Assembly (NCBI GenBank): GCA_038503075.1
Contig: JBCAML010000007.1
Coordinates: 1,302,001 to 1,366,000, forward strand
DNA length: 64,000 bases
Direction: 5' to 3'
Source: Gyromitra esculenta
Lineage: Eukaryota > Ascomycota > Pezizomycetes > Pezizales > Discinaceae
Shown one piece after another: positions 22,144 through 32,895 of this stretch. Made by a program: the position numbers and the translations under genes. Position 1 is the stretch's first letter, and each line of letters starts with the position of its first letter. Below the pieces are notes generated by a model. The model saw only the letters and a list, made by a program, of their open reading frames with translations. It was not told the DNA's origin and made no database searches.

Positions 22144-24648
22144 TTACACCTTAACCCCCCAAATTCCCCTCCCCCCCAAAACACCCAACCACTCACCACC
22201 CCCGCTCGCCATGCTGGGACTCCAACTAATATTATTAACCTCGTAATCACACTTCCAGCTAGCCACGGGTATGCGTTCTTGATTCGGTTGTCCAAGCCCA
22301 CCAGCACCGTTCGTGCCACCGGGCGTAGAGCTCGCAGGCCCAGTCGCATTGTTGATTAAGTCCCAGATTAACACGAGACTATCGTCTGCACCGCCCGCGA
22401 TGATTCCACGACGGGTAGGATTCCATTCGACGCAGTTGACGGAATTGGTGTGGCCCTTGAGCTCGATGAGGGCTTGGCCGGGCTGACGGACGTCTAGGAT
22501 ACGGATTATGTTGCTGTCTTGGGAGAAAGTTGCGATAAGGTGGGTATCGTGTGGTGAAGCTGGTGCTGTTAGTAATGGCGAAGAGTTAAGGGAGGGGGGA
22601 CTGACCAGCTAGTCTCAATAGTGGTGGTGGGCTAACGCCTACGCCCCCGACAGGGCTTCCACCATCCTTTTCGCTACCTCCTCCACTTGCACCTTTTCCG
22701 ACGCCGGGTTCGTAGATGATGGTGCTGTGTTCTAGGCTTCGCAGATCAAACATTCTTACGCTGCCGTCTGCACCACAGCTTGCGAATACATCAACGCTCC
22801 CGCTCATGAAGCGGACATCGTATACCTCCTTGTCATGCGCAATTAGCTGGGTCTTTGCCGTGAGTGTTGGAATGTCCCATATGGTGCAAGTCGTGTCAAT
22901 ACTGCTCGTAATGATCAAACTCGGACTAATCGGGTTCCAATCCAAACTCGTCAAGGGTGCCGTAAAGTCTGTGCTCTTGGAATTTGAGAGCAATGCAAGC
23001 GGTGTCAGCTTCTGCACAGGTGGGTCGCGGAAGGTATTAGAGCGAGTGATGGAGTTTGAACCCGCGGGGGTAGCAGACGAGGAGGATGCGCCAGAGGGGG
23101 GGCCGGGCATGGACCAGAGACGAAGATGGTCGCCGGAAGTAGCGATTAGCTCGGTGAGTGGCTTAGCGGTGGAGGCAGGCTCCCAGAGGATTCGCGTGAT
23201 GGGGTAGGTATGGGATGCTTCGGCTAGTTTGGTGAATTCAAGGGAGGGAACAGAAGGGGGGGTTTCCGAGTGACCAGTGGTAACGGGGGTGGGTCGGGTA
23301 TCAAGAATTTGGATCTGTAGAAGTTAGCCACTTGGCTCAGAGAGTACTTGCCTCAAAACTGGCGATCCTAAAGTTTCATAAATGTCCAAAGAAATAAATT
23401 CTGGCAAAGTATAGGAAACCATGGATCTCAGAGCCATCCCAGAAATATTACTAGCTTGGGACGAAAGGCTCTAAGATCCCCAACCAGAAGTTCTCCAACC
23501 ACCAAGATCTTATCATTCACATTTCGAAGTCTCGATAAAACCATGGGAAATATTTCCCACCATCCCCCTAAAACCGTAAGAAAAGAGGGACAAAAAAAAC
23601 TCACGTAATTATGACTATCCTCCGCATAGCTGCACATAGCAACCCTGCCATAACCGCCGTTGGATACAGGCCACTTGCACCAATCCAACGCATATAATCC
23701 GTAAGGGCTCATCCACCTCCCATTCCCAACGGCACCAATACCGCCAACGACATCCTCCCTTTCCCTACCAGACGTACCGCCGGACGTCATCCCGCTCAAT
23801 CCCATCCCCAGATGCGAAGCACCAGATGAATGTGAATGTGACGCAGAGTGCTGTGACGAGGTGGGATACGTGGGCGTGAGTGCACCAGGATGGGTATACT
23901 TTCTCGAGCCGCCGTCGAGGTCCCGCGAGGAAGTGGTAGCAGCAGCGGGAGCGTACTTGTTGCTCGGGTGCTGCGAGAGAGTGCCAGTTGTGTCTCTCCT
24001 GTGTGGAGCACTGCTGCTGCTGCTGGTAGTGGTGGTCTGGGGGATTGCTCCAGGTGCAGTGGCGATGCTGTGGGCCTGTGGCCTGCTCCCGGTGTTGCTA
24101 GACGAGGCCGATGCGTGGTATGCTTGATACTGGCCTTGTGGGGTGGCTGGCAGCTGCTGGATTTGCTGCGGGTCACTGGGTCTGTAGTCGTTGGGGCTCT
24201 GGTAGACGTCGCTCGACCCACTGAGTTTTGTTGGGCTGGGCAAATGGAAGGTGAGGCTCTTCTTCGGCGGCTGTGGCGGCTGTTGGGTCTGCAGAGACAG
24301 CGGCAACGGTGGACGGTGAGACTCGAGCGGGGAAACGGAGCCGAAGCCAGAAGAGGTGGCGGAGAAGGCGCCGGTCGAGATGGCGGTAGAACCCGAGTAG
24401 ATGGGAGTGACGCCGCTGTTTGGGCCCGTGGTCAGGTTGCTGGACGAAGTCTGCACGCGAAGGCCAACGGTGGGCTCAGGGCCGCTGGCTCCACGGGCTG
24501 GCGGGGCCTGGGGCTGAAGGTGGCCGGACTGGGGGGCGCCGATGCCCGCGAGGGCTTGGGCGGCTTGGATTAGGGAGGAGGAAGCGGGGGAGGCCTCGGG
24601 GGTGTTTGAGCTTGAGTGGGAGCGGTGGTGGAGGCCGTGGAGGGGCAT
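22144..24648 (-). CDS. DCAF7: WD40 protein, DCAF7/WDR68 orthologue with long N-terminus
   Basis: Three exons (24648-23605, 23314-22606, 22559-22144) join in frame to 722 residues. From about residue 310 the protein follows DCAF7/WDR68 (plant TTG1/AN11): YALDWCKWP, IATSGDHLRLW, LTSLDWNPISPSLIITSSID, AHDKEVYDVRF, GADGSVRMFDLRSLEHSTI, then VNCVEWNP and NNISWSP near the end. The family is a scaffold for DYRK-type kinases and a substrate receptor candidate for CUL4-DDB1 ligases. The first 300 residues are Ser/Gln/Pro-rich low-complexity sequence absent from animal and plant members. Gly/Ser-rich inserts also lie after the EHSTIIYEPG position and in the last repeat. The 46-bp second intron is short; its acceptor was chosen to keep the LRL-x-A spacing of the family. 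Confidence 0.9.
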
Positions 24649-25466
24649 TGCGGGGGGAGCACAAAAGAGGGGGGGCGAGCGTGGCTATCGGAAGGGCGGG
24701 GGCGGAAGCAATGGTCACTCGTCCCTCGCTCGCTTCGGTCTACTGTATGGCACAAGAGGCCAAGATCTGTTCCTCGTCGATCGGCGAGCTGGAGAAGAGG
24801 GGTGCACGGTGTGGTGAGGGCGGCGATGTGGCTGGTGCGCGTGGCTGGTGCGGTGCCTGCTTGCTTTTTATGGCAGTGCTATCATTGCCTGTCTGCGCTG
24901 CACAGAGCGGAGTATCTTGTGTGGAGTGGGCCATCTCGCCCCCCAGCTTGCGGTGGGACTCCACTAGAGAGCCGTTGCCCAATTGATCCCAGCACGGCTT
25001 GGTGCAAACGTCCCCAGCATTACATCAGTAACAGAGATACACGCAGTGGTGTGCCCTCCTCCCCACAGGGAAACCATACATACACCCTCCACTCAAAAAG
25101 ATTCGTTTCTAGCTACCCAGCTAAGCTCCCGGCATAGATATTACTTCTACATCTCTACTAACTGTATCTACAACCCACAGCCAATCTGCTCTACGCCCCC
25201 AAATTAAACGCTCGCACTAACAAAACAAAAACACTAAAACCGATAATACTAAAATAATAAGAAAAAAAAAGGGTCCAACAAATCCAACAAAAGAGAGATA
25301 ATGTCCATGGCTCCGATGGCCATCTCCAAACGCCTGGATCCCGCAACAAAGGAGAGAAATAACAAACAAGAAAGAAAGAAAGAAAGAAAAAGCAGAGAAA
25401 AGAAAAGCAGAGAATACAAGCAAAAAAGCAAAACTCCTCCATTACAAAATCACTCCATATATTCTC
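24649..25466. other. Intergenic spacer with GAAA repeat
   Basis: This carries the promoter of the WD40 gene on one side and the 3' end of the 1,220-codon gene on the other, both on the minus strand. It contains a (GAAA)n run. Long open frames near 24420-25137 on the plus strand are GC-rich shadows of the WD40 exon and its leader. Confidence 0.45.
25369..25391. repeat. (GAAA)n microsatellite
   Basis: About five GAAA units, with A/G-rich sequence continuing beyond them. It lies about 100 bp past the stop codon of the minus-strand gene ending at 25467. Confidence 0.7.
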
Positions 25467-28400
25467 TCAGATCCACAAAATCCATCTCACCGCTCCCACT
25501 CCCATCCTGAACACGGCCCTTGTGATATTAAACACTACAACCACCAACCACACCCACCACATCACCCCGAGTACCACCCACTCCAACAAAACATATCCCC
25601 CTCTCCGAATCCACCTCAACTGCCTCCTCTTCCGTCTAGCTATCGCCGCAACCTCATCGTTGATCCCCTTCACCGCAAGCGTACACGTCGTCGTCAGCTC
25701 CTCGTTCAGCCTGTCAGCGCCGTCCGCCACGTCCGCCAGCATTGGCGATAGCACCATCTCAATCTCCTCCCGGATCTTATCAATCTTCCGTCGCAACTCC
25801 AACACAGTGTGATCCGTAAAGTAGTTTGCCTTACGCACGAATACTTGCTCAGAAACGCAGATATCCTGCGACACGGCTACGGCAGAAAGCATGTGTTCTT
25901 TCGCCGTGGCAACTATTCCCCCAACCCCAGTCTCCCTTGCCCTTTTCGCTGTTATTCCTCTTGCCACAACCCCAGACCGAGTCAGGTACGCTCTTGCCAT
26001 CATGAGGTCTCTCCGTGTCGCAAAGACGCCATCATCTGGCTGTCTAGCGGCCTGGCCTTTCGTGGTGTCGTTGCGCGTGGGGATGATGACTCTCTCTTCG
26101 TCAGTCGCAACGATCGGAAGAGCCGGCCCTTTCGGGAGTGTTTTCATTTTTTCGAGTGCAACGGAGTGGAAGCGGTCGCCGGGCTGCGCGCGCTTTCTGT
26201 CAATAGCCTGAATGATGACCGAACGGGCAGGCGAAGGGTCCCGAGACACCTCCCGTGATGGAGGTGCGAGTCTATAGAGTCCTCGAGGAGTCCTCCGATC
26301 GTCGTCGGTGTCTACGTCCGTTACCACATCATCTCCTGATTTGCTTTTCAATTTTCCCTTTGACGGTAATGGGACACCTGGAGACGAAATACTTGGTAGG
26401 AAACCCATCGAGTAAGAGCTCCTATATTTCGTTGGCCTTGTTGGTTTCCGCACCTCCGGCACCTCCAACGAACTTCTCCCCCGCGCCCCTCTGTGTCCTT
26501 CATCCTCCGGCTCTGATGCAGACACCGTGTATTCCCTACTAAGGCGGCCACGATCGTCATCGCTGCGGGAGCCGATGCTTTCGGCAAAGCTTGAAGCTGT
26601 TGGAGAAGGTGCTGCAGATGCACCAGGGTCACGACGTAGGATGAAGTCTTCGACTTTTGCAACCTCGTTACGTATCTTTTCGACCCTGCTCTTGACACGG
26701 CCTCTGGTCCTGGATTCTTTGTCTTTCAACTTATCAGTCCCTGAGAGTGTTAATCCAATATCCAAACTACCTCTTCGTCGATCAAGACTGCCTTCCCGAA
26801 CGCGTACGAATGCTTCTTGGCTTCGCTCAAATAATTTCTTCGTAGGGCTAGCCTTTCTCTTCTCCCCATCCATCCCCACGTCTTCATCCTTCCGCTTCCC
26901 CCGCCCCCGCCCATCAGTATCGTATCCCTCGTCTCTCGCCTTGGTTCTCGGTGGGCTCAATGAAATCGCAATACTTGGCACGACAACCTCGGCAAAATCG
27001 GCACTCCTCCTCCCCATCGTATTCCCGAATCTTTCCAAACTGCTCCTGCTCCCTCCCAGCGTCACAGGAAGACTCATTCCCGTCGCTGTCTTCATCAACC
27101 CATCTAGTTTTGGCGCCTGCCTATTCCTCCCTGACCCTACAGAAGCTAAAGCTGCAGAATCATACTCCTCCTCCGGAGAATAGCTCCTACTCATCTCCAA
27201 AGGCTCCAACATTCTCCCTCCCACTTCTGCCATCCATTCCATTTCTTCCTGCTCCTGTCGCTTACGTCTTTCGTCCGCATCGAGCGCATATGCGTCGCTT
27301 CTCTTTTTCTTTACCTTTTTCTTACTATGTTTTCCGCCTGTGATGATATCCCCCAGCTTCCGTCTTCGTTTATGATGCTTCCGCTTTGCCTTTGCGTCAA
27401 GTTCCGCGCCAGATGTATCGACGTCCATATCCGAGTAGTCCCCATCACCATAGTCTACCTCACTCTCACTAGACCTGCCGCTTTCGTCCGAGGAACTGGG
27501 GCAATCGGAGTAGACAAAGTCTTCGCTGCCATCACGGTGAGAGCCAGACTGTAGGAAACGACGAAATTCGCCGGATGCTTTTCCTTTTGTACGACGTCTG
27601 CTAGAGTCTCTGGTGGCCTTTTTCGTAGACTCATAAAGGTGCTCTTGATCTAATGGGTTCCGTGTGCTGCGCTTCCGCCGACTAAGTTCGAAGGAACTAC
27701 GTTGTTTCTTTTCTTCCTTTTCTAGAAGGCTCTTGAGACTTAAATGGCTTCCCCTGCCTTTCGTCTGTTCTACCTTCTGTATATAGCCCATCCTTTCGTT
27801 GTTCCTGTACGATTCCTCCCTTCGTATTCGGTCTGCTTCTTCGATCCAATAGAACTCAGCTAATAGCTCCTGCGGAGAAATCACCCAGTCCAATCGTGGC
27901 CTTTTCTGCTTCGTGGCAGCCCCGGTCGGTTGCGGTGGTGGTGGGAGCATTGGCGGTCTCGCATGTCCTTCTTCCGCAGACTCGTGAACAGCTACTGCGA
28001 TATCCTCGATCCACTGTTCTACTGCGCCGGGGTCCTCCCATGAAGATAGATCCAATTGTATTTGTTCTCGGTTACGGATTCTTTTATTCCTGATTGACAT
28101 TAACGGATTGTACGCCCTTCCTTCAGTTGAACCTACGCTTCCAACAGGTGTATCTGATGGCGGATATATTGTTAGAAGCCTTTTATAGAGCGCCGAGAGC
28201 TCTAGCTGTTGTTTGGCCTTTAAGGTCCGCTGTAGAGTAGCCTCAGAAAATTTATACTGTTTCTGTAGATCCCGTAACTGTTGCTGTTCCTGCAAGCCCC
28301 GCTTCTTCTGTAGTTGCTGGTATGGAAACGCTGAAATCGGTAATGGTGAAGGTAAGGAGCTAAGCGGCCTTTGCCGTAGTCCAGGAGCTGGTGGGGGCGA

Positions 28401-29129
28401 GAAGGACGGGTTGAGTGGTGATAGCCGTCTTGCTCCGTTTCCATTACCACTATAGCCACTAGTCGATACCGATCGCCGTTTATCTATACTCCCAGTGATC
28501 AGAAACCCCCGTCCTGGGGAAATCGCACGGTCTCTCCCATTGCTAGTCTTAGGCTGTGACATTCCGAAAGGCATAGAAATGCCTGGCCAGCGATCATTCC
28601 CATCACCTCCAAAATCCCGAGATAACCATCTAGTTGCAGACATACTTCTCGGCTGCACACCCCTCCTTGTAGTCTCGACCTTCCTTGTAGCCCCACTAGC
28701 TAGAGCAAGCGAGACTATCCGAGCAGGGTCCGTATCCTCCGCCATTAGCTCCTCCACCTCTGGTGTCGGCTCCCTAAATACCCTCATCGGCAACTCGCCC
28801 CCAAAGGGCCCTGTCACTCCCCTCCCCCGTTGCCCGGACCCTCCATCTCTCTCCCGGTATCGCTCTCCGTCACTCCCGACTGCAGTCTCGAGAAGGAACC
28901 CGCCTGCTTTCCTAGATCGAGTTGTTTTGCGACTTAGCGATGAGGGGTTCGAATTAGTGCGTCCTGGTGAAGTATCAGGCGCCGTCCGTAGGGGTGAAGG
29001 GTGGGTGAGGGTGGATGAGGAAAGCTGGCGTTGAGTTTGCGAAGGGGCGAGGGTGGAGTCTGTAGATGGAAAGGAAGGCGTTCGTCGCGCGTGTGGGAGG
29101 GACATTTGGGGATATCTAGAGTTCTTCAT
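25467..29129 (-). CDS. Large C-terminally anchored coiled-coil protein, unknown function
   Basis: Single open frame of 1,220 codons; Met1 or Met9 may be used. The N-terminal 1,000 residues are mostly low-complexity, Ser/Arg/Glu-rich and probably disordered. They are broken by a helical, charged block (about 275-480) and basic Lys/Arg clusters such as KAKRKHHKRRRK that could act as nuclear signals. The last 160 residues look folded: a helix with LRRKIDKIREEIEMVLSPML, a segment LNEELTTTCTLAVKGINDEV, a strongly basic RRKRRQLRWIRRGG, then one hydrophobic membrane span with a WVVLGVMWWVWLVVVV core and a short amphipathic tail. This resembles conserved Pezizomycotina proteins of unknown function, but I cannot name a family. 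A single-pass anchor in the ER or nuclear envelope with a large cytosolic or nuclear domain is my inference. Confidence 0.85.
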   Translation of the reverse strand: MKNSRYPQMSLPHARRTPSFPSTDSTLAPSQTQRQLSSSTLTHPSPLRTAPDTSPGRTNSNPSSLSRKTTRSRKAGGFLLETAVGSDGERYRERDGGSGQRGRGVTGPFGGELPMRVFREPTPEVEELMAEDTDPARIVSLALASGATRKVETTRRGVQPRSMSATRWLSRDFGGDGNDRWPGISMPFGMSQPKTSNGRDRAISPGRGFLITGSIDKRRSVSTSGYSGNGNGARRLSPLNPSFSPPPAPGLRQRPLSSLPSPLPISAFPYQQLQKKRGLQEQQQLRDLQKQYKFSEATLQRTLKAKQQLELSALYKRLLTIYPPSDTPVGSVGSTEGRAYNPLMSIRNKRIRNREQIQLDLSSWEDPGAVEQWIEDIAVAVHESAEEGHARPPMLPPPPQPTGAATKQKRPRLDWVISPQELLAEFYWIEEADRIRREESYRNNERMGYIQKVEQTKGRGSHLSLKSLLEKEEKKQRSSFELSRRKRSTRNPLDQEHLYESTKKATRDSSRRRTKGKASGEFRRFLQSGSHRDGSEDFVYSDCPSSSDESGRSSESEVDYGDGDYSDMDVDTSGAELDAKAKRKHHKRRRKLGDIITGGKHSKKKVKKKRSDAYALDADERRKRQEQEEMEWMAEVGGRMLEPLEMSRSYSPEEEYDSAALASVGSGRNRQAPKLDGLMKTATGMSLPVTLGGSRSSLERFGNTMGRRSADFAEVVVPSIAISLSPPRTKARDEGYDTDGRGRGKRKDEDVGMDGEKRKASPTKKLFERSQEAFVRVREGSLDRRRGSLDIGLTLSGTDKLKDKESRTRGRVKSRVEKIRNEVAKVEDFILRRDPGASAAPSPTASSFAESIGSRSDDDRGRLSREYTVSASEPEDEGHRGARGRSSLEVPEVRKPTRPTKYRSSYSMGFLPSISSPGVPLPSKGKLKSKSGDDVVTDVDTDDDRRTPRGLYRLAPPSREVSRDPSPARSVIIQAIDRKRAQPGDRFHSVALEKMKTLPKGPALPIVATDEERVIIPTRNDTTKGQAARQPDDGVFATRRDLMMARAYLTRSGVVARGITAKRARETGVGGIVATAKEHMLSAVAVSQDICVSEQVFVRKANYFTDHTVLELRRKIDKIREEIEMVLSPMLADVADGADRLNEELTTTCTLAVKGINDEVAAIARRKRRQLRWIRRGGYVLLEWVVLGVMWWVWLVVVVFNITRAVFRMGVGAVRWILWI

Positions 29130-29378
29130 GCAAGTGGCTGGTAATTAGTGAGAGTAGAATAAGAAGCTGGGGGAGAAGGAGGGTTAAATTGAGAAGTTTG
29201 ACACCTACCCACCGTTTGTTCAATACCGTTTTCTCGCTTTGTGATTCAGTCCTCGTTCCGGTGGGAATCGGGAACTGTGAGCCCTCTCTTTTTCTACTTC
29301 TTCGTCGTCGTCTTCTTCTCTTTCTCTTGCTCTCCTCACGATTCAGAGTATCGTGGTAAGGAGTGTCTGTTCCCCCGG

Positions 29379-29688
29379 CTAGCTGTCCATATCGGTCTGG
29401 TGATGCTCGGTATCAAACCGGATACGCAGCTGGTCAACGTCAAATTCGGCAACGGGCTTGGCGCCAAGCCACACCTTACCTGATGCATGTGATGCAACGG
29501 TCAGGATACAAAACAACCCTAACCCTGCAACGGCTTTGCTGAGTGATTGCCTGTGAACTAGGGAACCGCAACTCTTATCCAGCTCGCTGAACACCTCAGT
29601 TAACGTTGGCAACATATCTCAGAGACAGATTAGCCATTTGATGTTGGCGACAGCAAAGTACATACTTACGTTCTATCATCTCGCTCAT
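29379..29688 (-). CDS. Possible small two-exon gene, 85 residues
   Basis: The model joins a 19-bp first exon (29688-29670, MSEMIE) to a second exon (29617-29379) across a 52-bp intron. The donor GTAAGTAT is close to ideal, a CTAAT branch site lies 11 nt before the acceptor, and the acceptor is a less common GAG. The joined frame reads through to a stop. The protein has a helical start, one hydrophobic segment (LGLFCILTVASHA) and a mixed C-terminus. I do not recognise a family. It lies in the 2.2-kb gap between two divergently transcribed genes. The second exon contains the telomere-like CCCTAACCC (29517-29525), read here as AGLGL codons. A further donor GTAAGG occurs after the ASHASG codons, so the 3' end may differ. 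Confidence 0.4.
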
Positions 29689-31302
29689 TTCCTGGAAAAA
29701 ACAAAAATAACAATTTGAAGCGTTCCCAGGGGTGCTCATTTTAATTTACAGTTCATGCTGTACCTAACCTAGAAAGTTTGTAGTGCACTTGGATTGTTGC
29801 GATAAGATACCTAGATCAATACTAAAAGCATAGCCCTCTCATTAATTCCATCCAGTAAATGGCAGTATTATCACCCCTTCCTACCCAGGCACTATACCGA
29901 GTATGCGGCTTTTTAGGGTTGTAAATGAGACAGAGTTGACGGTAATATTGTTTCTAAGACTAAACGAACCCTTATTTATTCTTCCTAGCTTCCATGAATG
30001 TGAGATGAACCCTTTCATAGCCGCGTTTTGCCAGACAGGTGGTTGCACTGCTAGTATTTGATCAAGACGCTTAGGTCTGGTAGTTCTCTATTTAAATTAT
30101 GCTATTTCATGCTGTGTATCTATCAGAAACCTTTATACCAAATCATGCTGTCATAATGTTCGAATAAGAACAATTTCTCCGCTGTACAAGCATGCTAGGT
30201 AGATGTTGTAGAGTATATTATTTTAGTGAAATCTATTGATGACTGGGCTAGCAGAACCCAGAAGTGTCTCAGTTAGTGAGGGTGCAACCTAAGTTACACT
30301 TCGATTATCTGGTTTGGACACAGCCACATTCTTCTGTCACTATGTAAGCCCACCGGCATATGGGCATTAGCTCTTTAGCTCTGGTGTCTTTGTAATAGTT
30401 ATGGGTGCTTGCTCGTTTTAATCGCTCTGTCGGGTCGCAACAGGCACGTGAATCTAAACGATGTCTATTATCAGAAAACGAGGGAGGAAGCCTTTTAGGA
30501 TACTTCGAGAACTGAGAACCAACAACCAACGAAATTTTGCTGGCAACTAGCTACGATCAAGTCGAAGTCTACCTCAACGGAATTCTTTGCTCTCTCAAGA
30601 CCTATAGTACGTCGTCGTTTCCCGACTGAAAGCTACATGTACTTTGCCCGTATTATTTTAGGTGAATGATGTAGGGAGATTCTAGTTGTGAATGAGTTAG
30701 GTTTGATTATGAGGTTAAACGAAATGCTTTGTTCTCGTGTGATCCTCCAAATGAAATCTACAGCCGAGAAATGATAAGTTGGTATAGGCTAGGAGAATCC
30801 GGAATTAGCGAGATGTAGCCCAAGAAAAGGCTAGTGGCATTGTTTTAAAACGCGCAGCTGCTCAACTCTTGTGAGTTGCTGGTGTTTGCCGCTCTCATAT
30901 CGTGAATATTCTGCCTTAGAGAATCGAGATCCCTGCCTTGAAATGTTTGTTGCGCCTCTGTTGCTAATATTTCTCGGGAACTGTTTGCTAGATAAAGACA
31001 CTGTCGTATGCAGGAACAAGTGCTTACCGAGAAGGTACTGTATGAAATCTAAATTTATAGTTTATTGAACCCATCTAAGTATCGGCTGGCGCAAAAGCAC
31101 TATTCCTAGTGTAGAGCACGCGACTGTTGAAACTCTATAAATCTCTAGATCTCTGGAAATGAAAGATGTGCAGTTGGTGGTGACAGGGACAAAAGTGATC
31201 GACAGGTTGGCAGCTGGAATGCGTCTCGCTTATCCTCTTGGCGCGTCCCTTGTAACCGGTCCTGGACATTTGTAAACTTCCCGTCAACCACGAACCTCCC
31301 AC
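29689..31302. other. Intergenic, upstream of Rrn9 gene
   Basis: AT-rich DNA with no recognisable gene. TACATGTA occurs at 30634. The final 200-300 bp are the likely promoter and leader of the Rrn9-domain gene. Confidence 0.4.
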
Positions 31303-32895
31303 ATGATGGTCCGCCGCTCCATCTTCAATGATCCCTCCCCATCCAATTCTGATAACGACGGACAAGGCAGTGATAGACAGTACCATGGCTCACCCGCTTC
31401 TCGGGTATCAGATGACCATACCTCTGAATCAGAGGACCAATCTCTATCAGAAGGTGAATTCGACTCAGACGAAGGCGGAGATGATGAAGGGAGCGATGAG
31501 GGAAGTGAAGATGACGAAGACGGTGATGAGGAACCAACTCGTTGGGGTGGCCAGGAGGACACTCGTACCACCATCAATCCTTATCTTGGAGTTTTGGCAA
31601 GCTTAGAACGAGACCACAATACCTCCCTTTCGAAACACTTATATTCTGCATATCTTTTGAGAAAGCGGCAGTTAGTACCTAAAATTACATCCCCTTCGAA
31701 CTCAGATTCCGCCTCTGCTTCTGAATCTGCTGATCCCCGTCCGAAAAAACGACAAAAACGCGTTGAGCAAGTACCGGATAGTGAAGAAGATGATGACAAG
31801 TATTTATTCGGCAGAGGGAAGAGATTCGTAACTAAAACATGGACTTCGTGGCCGCACCCACCATCTTTTGTCCCTCGCGAGTCAGAACACAAAATCAGCC
31901 GCCTCAAATTTCAACCTCCAAGTGTGTACTTCGACCCGGAGACGTATTCCCAACCGCTACAGCCTCCAATGCCACCGCCATCTCAGATGCTAGAGGAAAC
32001 ACTCATGGCGGCATTCTTAAAGTTCTCTAAGGATAAATTTCTTTCTAGACCTGCAGAAGAGGTAGGAGGGGTGGAGCCAGCTTTAGATGATGATGTCAGC
32101 GAACATGTGTTGAGACCGGTTGTCAGACACGTCATATCTCAGCTTGATGGACTATTGACGGGACTATACTACGAGCGTGGGCATGTCAAGGCGTTTGTCG
32201 AAGAGAATGGAATAGCGGCGGCTGTAGCCAAGAAAGAAAAAACTAAACGAAGATCGAATCGTTATATGCGAGCGAAAGCAAGAGGTCGGGTAAGTAGGAA
32301 AAGAATTATAACACCTACGACTGATACCGAAGAAGAGGAAAGCGAAGACGAAGACGACGAAGACGACGAAGATAGCAACGAGGAGTGTGACCCAGATAAC
32401 GACGATGGCGAGGGCACACCCCCCAAAAAGGCTCAGAAATCTAAACGCCGCCGCCGCCATCCCGCGCCAGCTCCACTCGCAAAGAAATATGCCGCAAAGC
32501 GGCAAAATCGACTACGGCTTCGCGACTGGAGTCAAGTACTAGGAATCGCGGCCCTCATAGGCTGGGAAGAAGGTGCATTGCAAAGGGCTGTAAAACGATG
32601 TGAAGAGCAGTTCGATCAGACCATGTCCTGGAGACTCCTCAAGGAGGGTAATCACACACAAGGGTCCAAGTCGGATGAAATATGGACCGGTGCCAGACTC
32701 ACACGTTTGACGGAAGATATAGATGAAGACGAGGATATTATTAGTAGGGATGGATTCATGCAGCCGATAAAACTCCGAAAGATTGAAGCGGGGGAAAGGG
32801 TTCGATACAGGGTTAAGATGACCCCACGGATGGAGAGTCGGGAACAGATGGGTAGGGCCGATGGGAATGCTCCAGTAGATGGAGTAGGAGAGTAA
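31303..32895 (+). CDS. RRN9: Rrn9-domain RNA polymerase I initiation factor
   Basis: Single exon, 530 residues. The segment YLGVLASLERDHNTSLSKH followed by LYSAYLLRKRQ matches the Rrn9 domain core (LE-x-R/H-DLS-HLYNAH-LKRR in other fungi). It is followed by WTSWPHPPSFVPRE, the W-x-x-WP-x-PP-x-x-VPR signature of the same proteins, and then by a C-terminal RDWSQVLGIAALIGWE block typical of the fungal homologues. Acidic low-complexity runs (about 30-85 and 345-370) flank the conserved blocks, and basic stretches such as PKKRQKR could direct nuclear import. In yeast, Rrn9 belongs to the upstream activating factor at rDNA promoters. Assignment rests on recalled motif patterns, so domain membership is more certain than orthology. 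Confidence 0.78.
   Translation: MMVRRSIFNDPSPSNSDNDGQGSDRQYHGSPASRVSDDHTSESEDQSLSEGEFDSDEGGDDEGSDEGSEDDEDGDEEPTRWGGQEDTRTTINPYLGVLASLERDHNTSLSKHLYSAYLLRKRQLVPKITSPSNSDSASASESADPRPKKRQKRVEQVPDSEEDDDKYLFGRGKRFVTKTWTSWPHPPSFVPRESEHKISRLKFQPPSVYFDPETYSQPLQPPMPPPSQMLEETLMAAFLKFSKDKFLSRPAEEVGGVEPALDDDVSEHVLRPVVRHVISQLDGLLTGLYYERGHVKAFVEENGIAAAVAKKEKTKRRSNRYMRAKARGRVSRKRIITPTTDTEEEESEDEDDEDDEDSNEECDPDNDDGEGTPPKKAQKSKRRRRHPAPAPLAKKYAAKRQNRLRLRDWSQVLGIAALIGWEEGALQRAVKRCEEQFDQTMSWRLLKEGNHTQGSKSDEIWTGARLTRLTEDIDEDEDIISRDGFMQPIKLRKIEAGERVRYRVKMTPRMESREQMGRADGNAPVDGVGE

Noticed and set aside
24420..25137. Several long plus-strand frames of up to 227 codons
   Set aside because: They are antisense to the GC-rich first exon and leader of the WD40 gene and have Gly/Arg-rich shadow composition.
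26255..29034. Plus-strand frames of 95-218 codons
   Set aside because: All are antisense to the 1,220-codon gene and show no domain.
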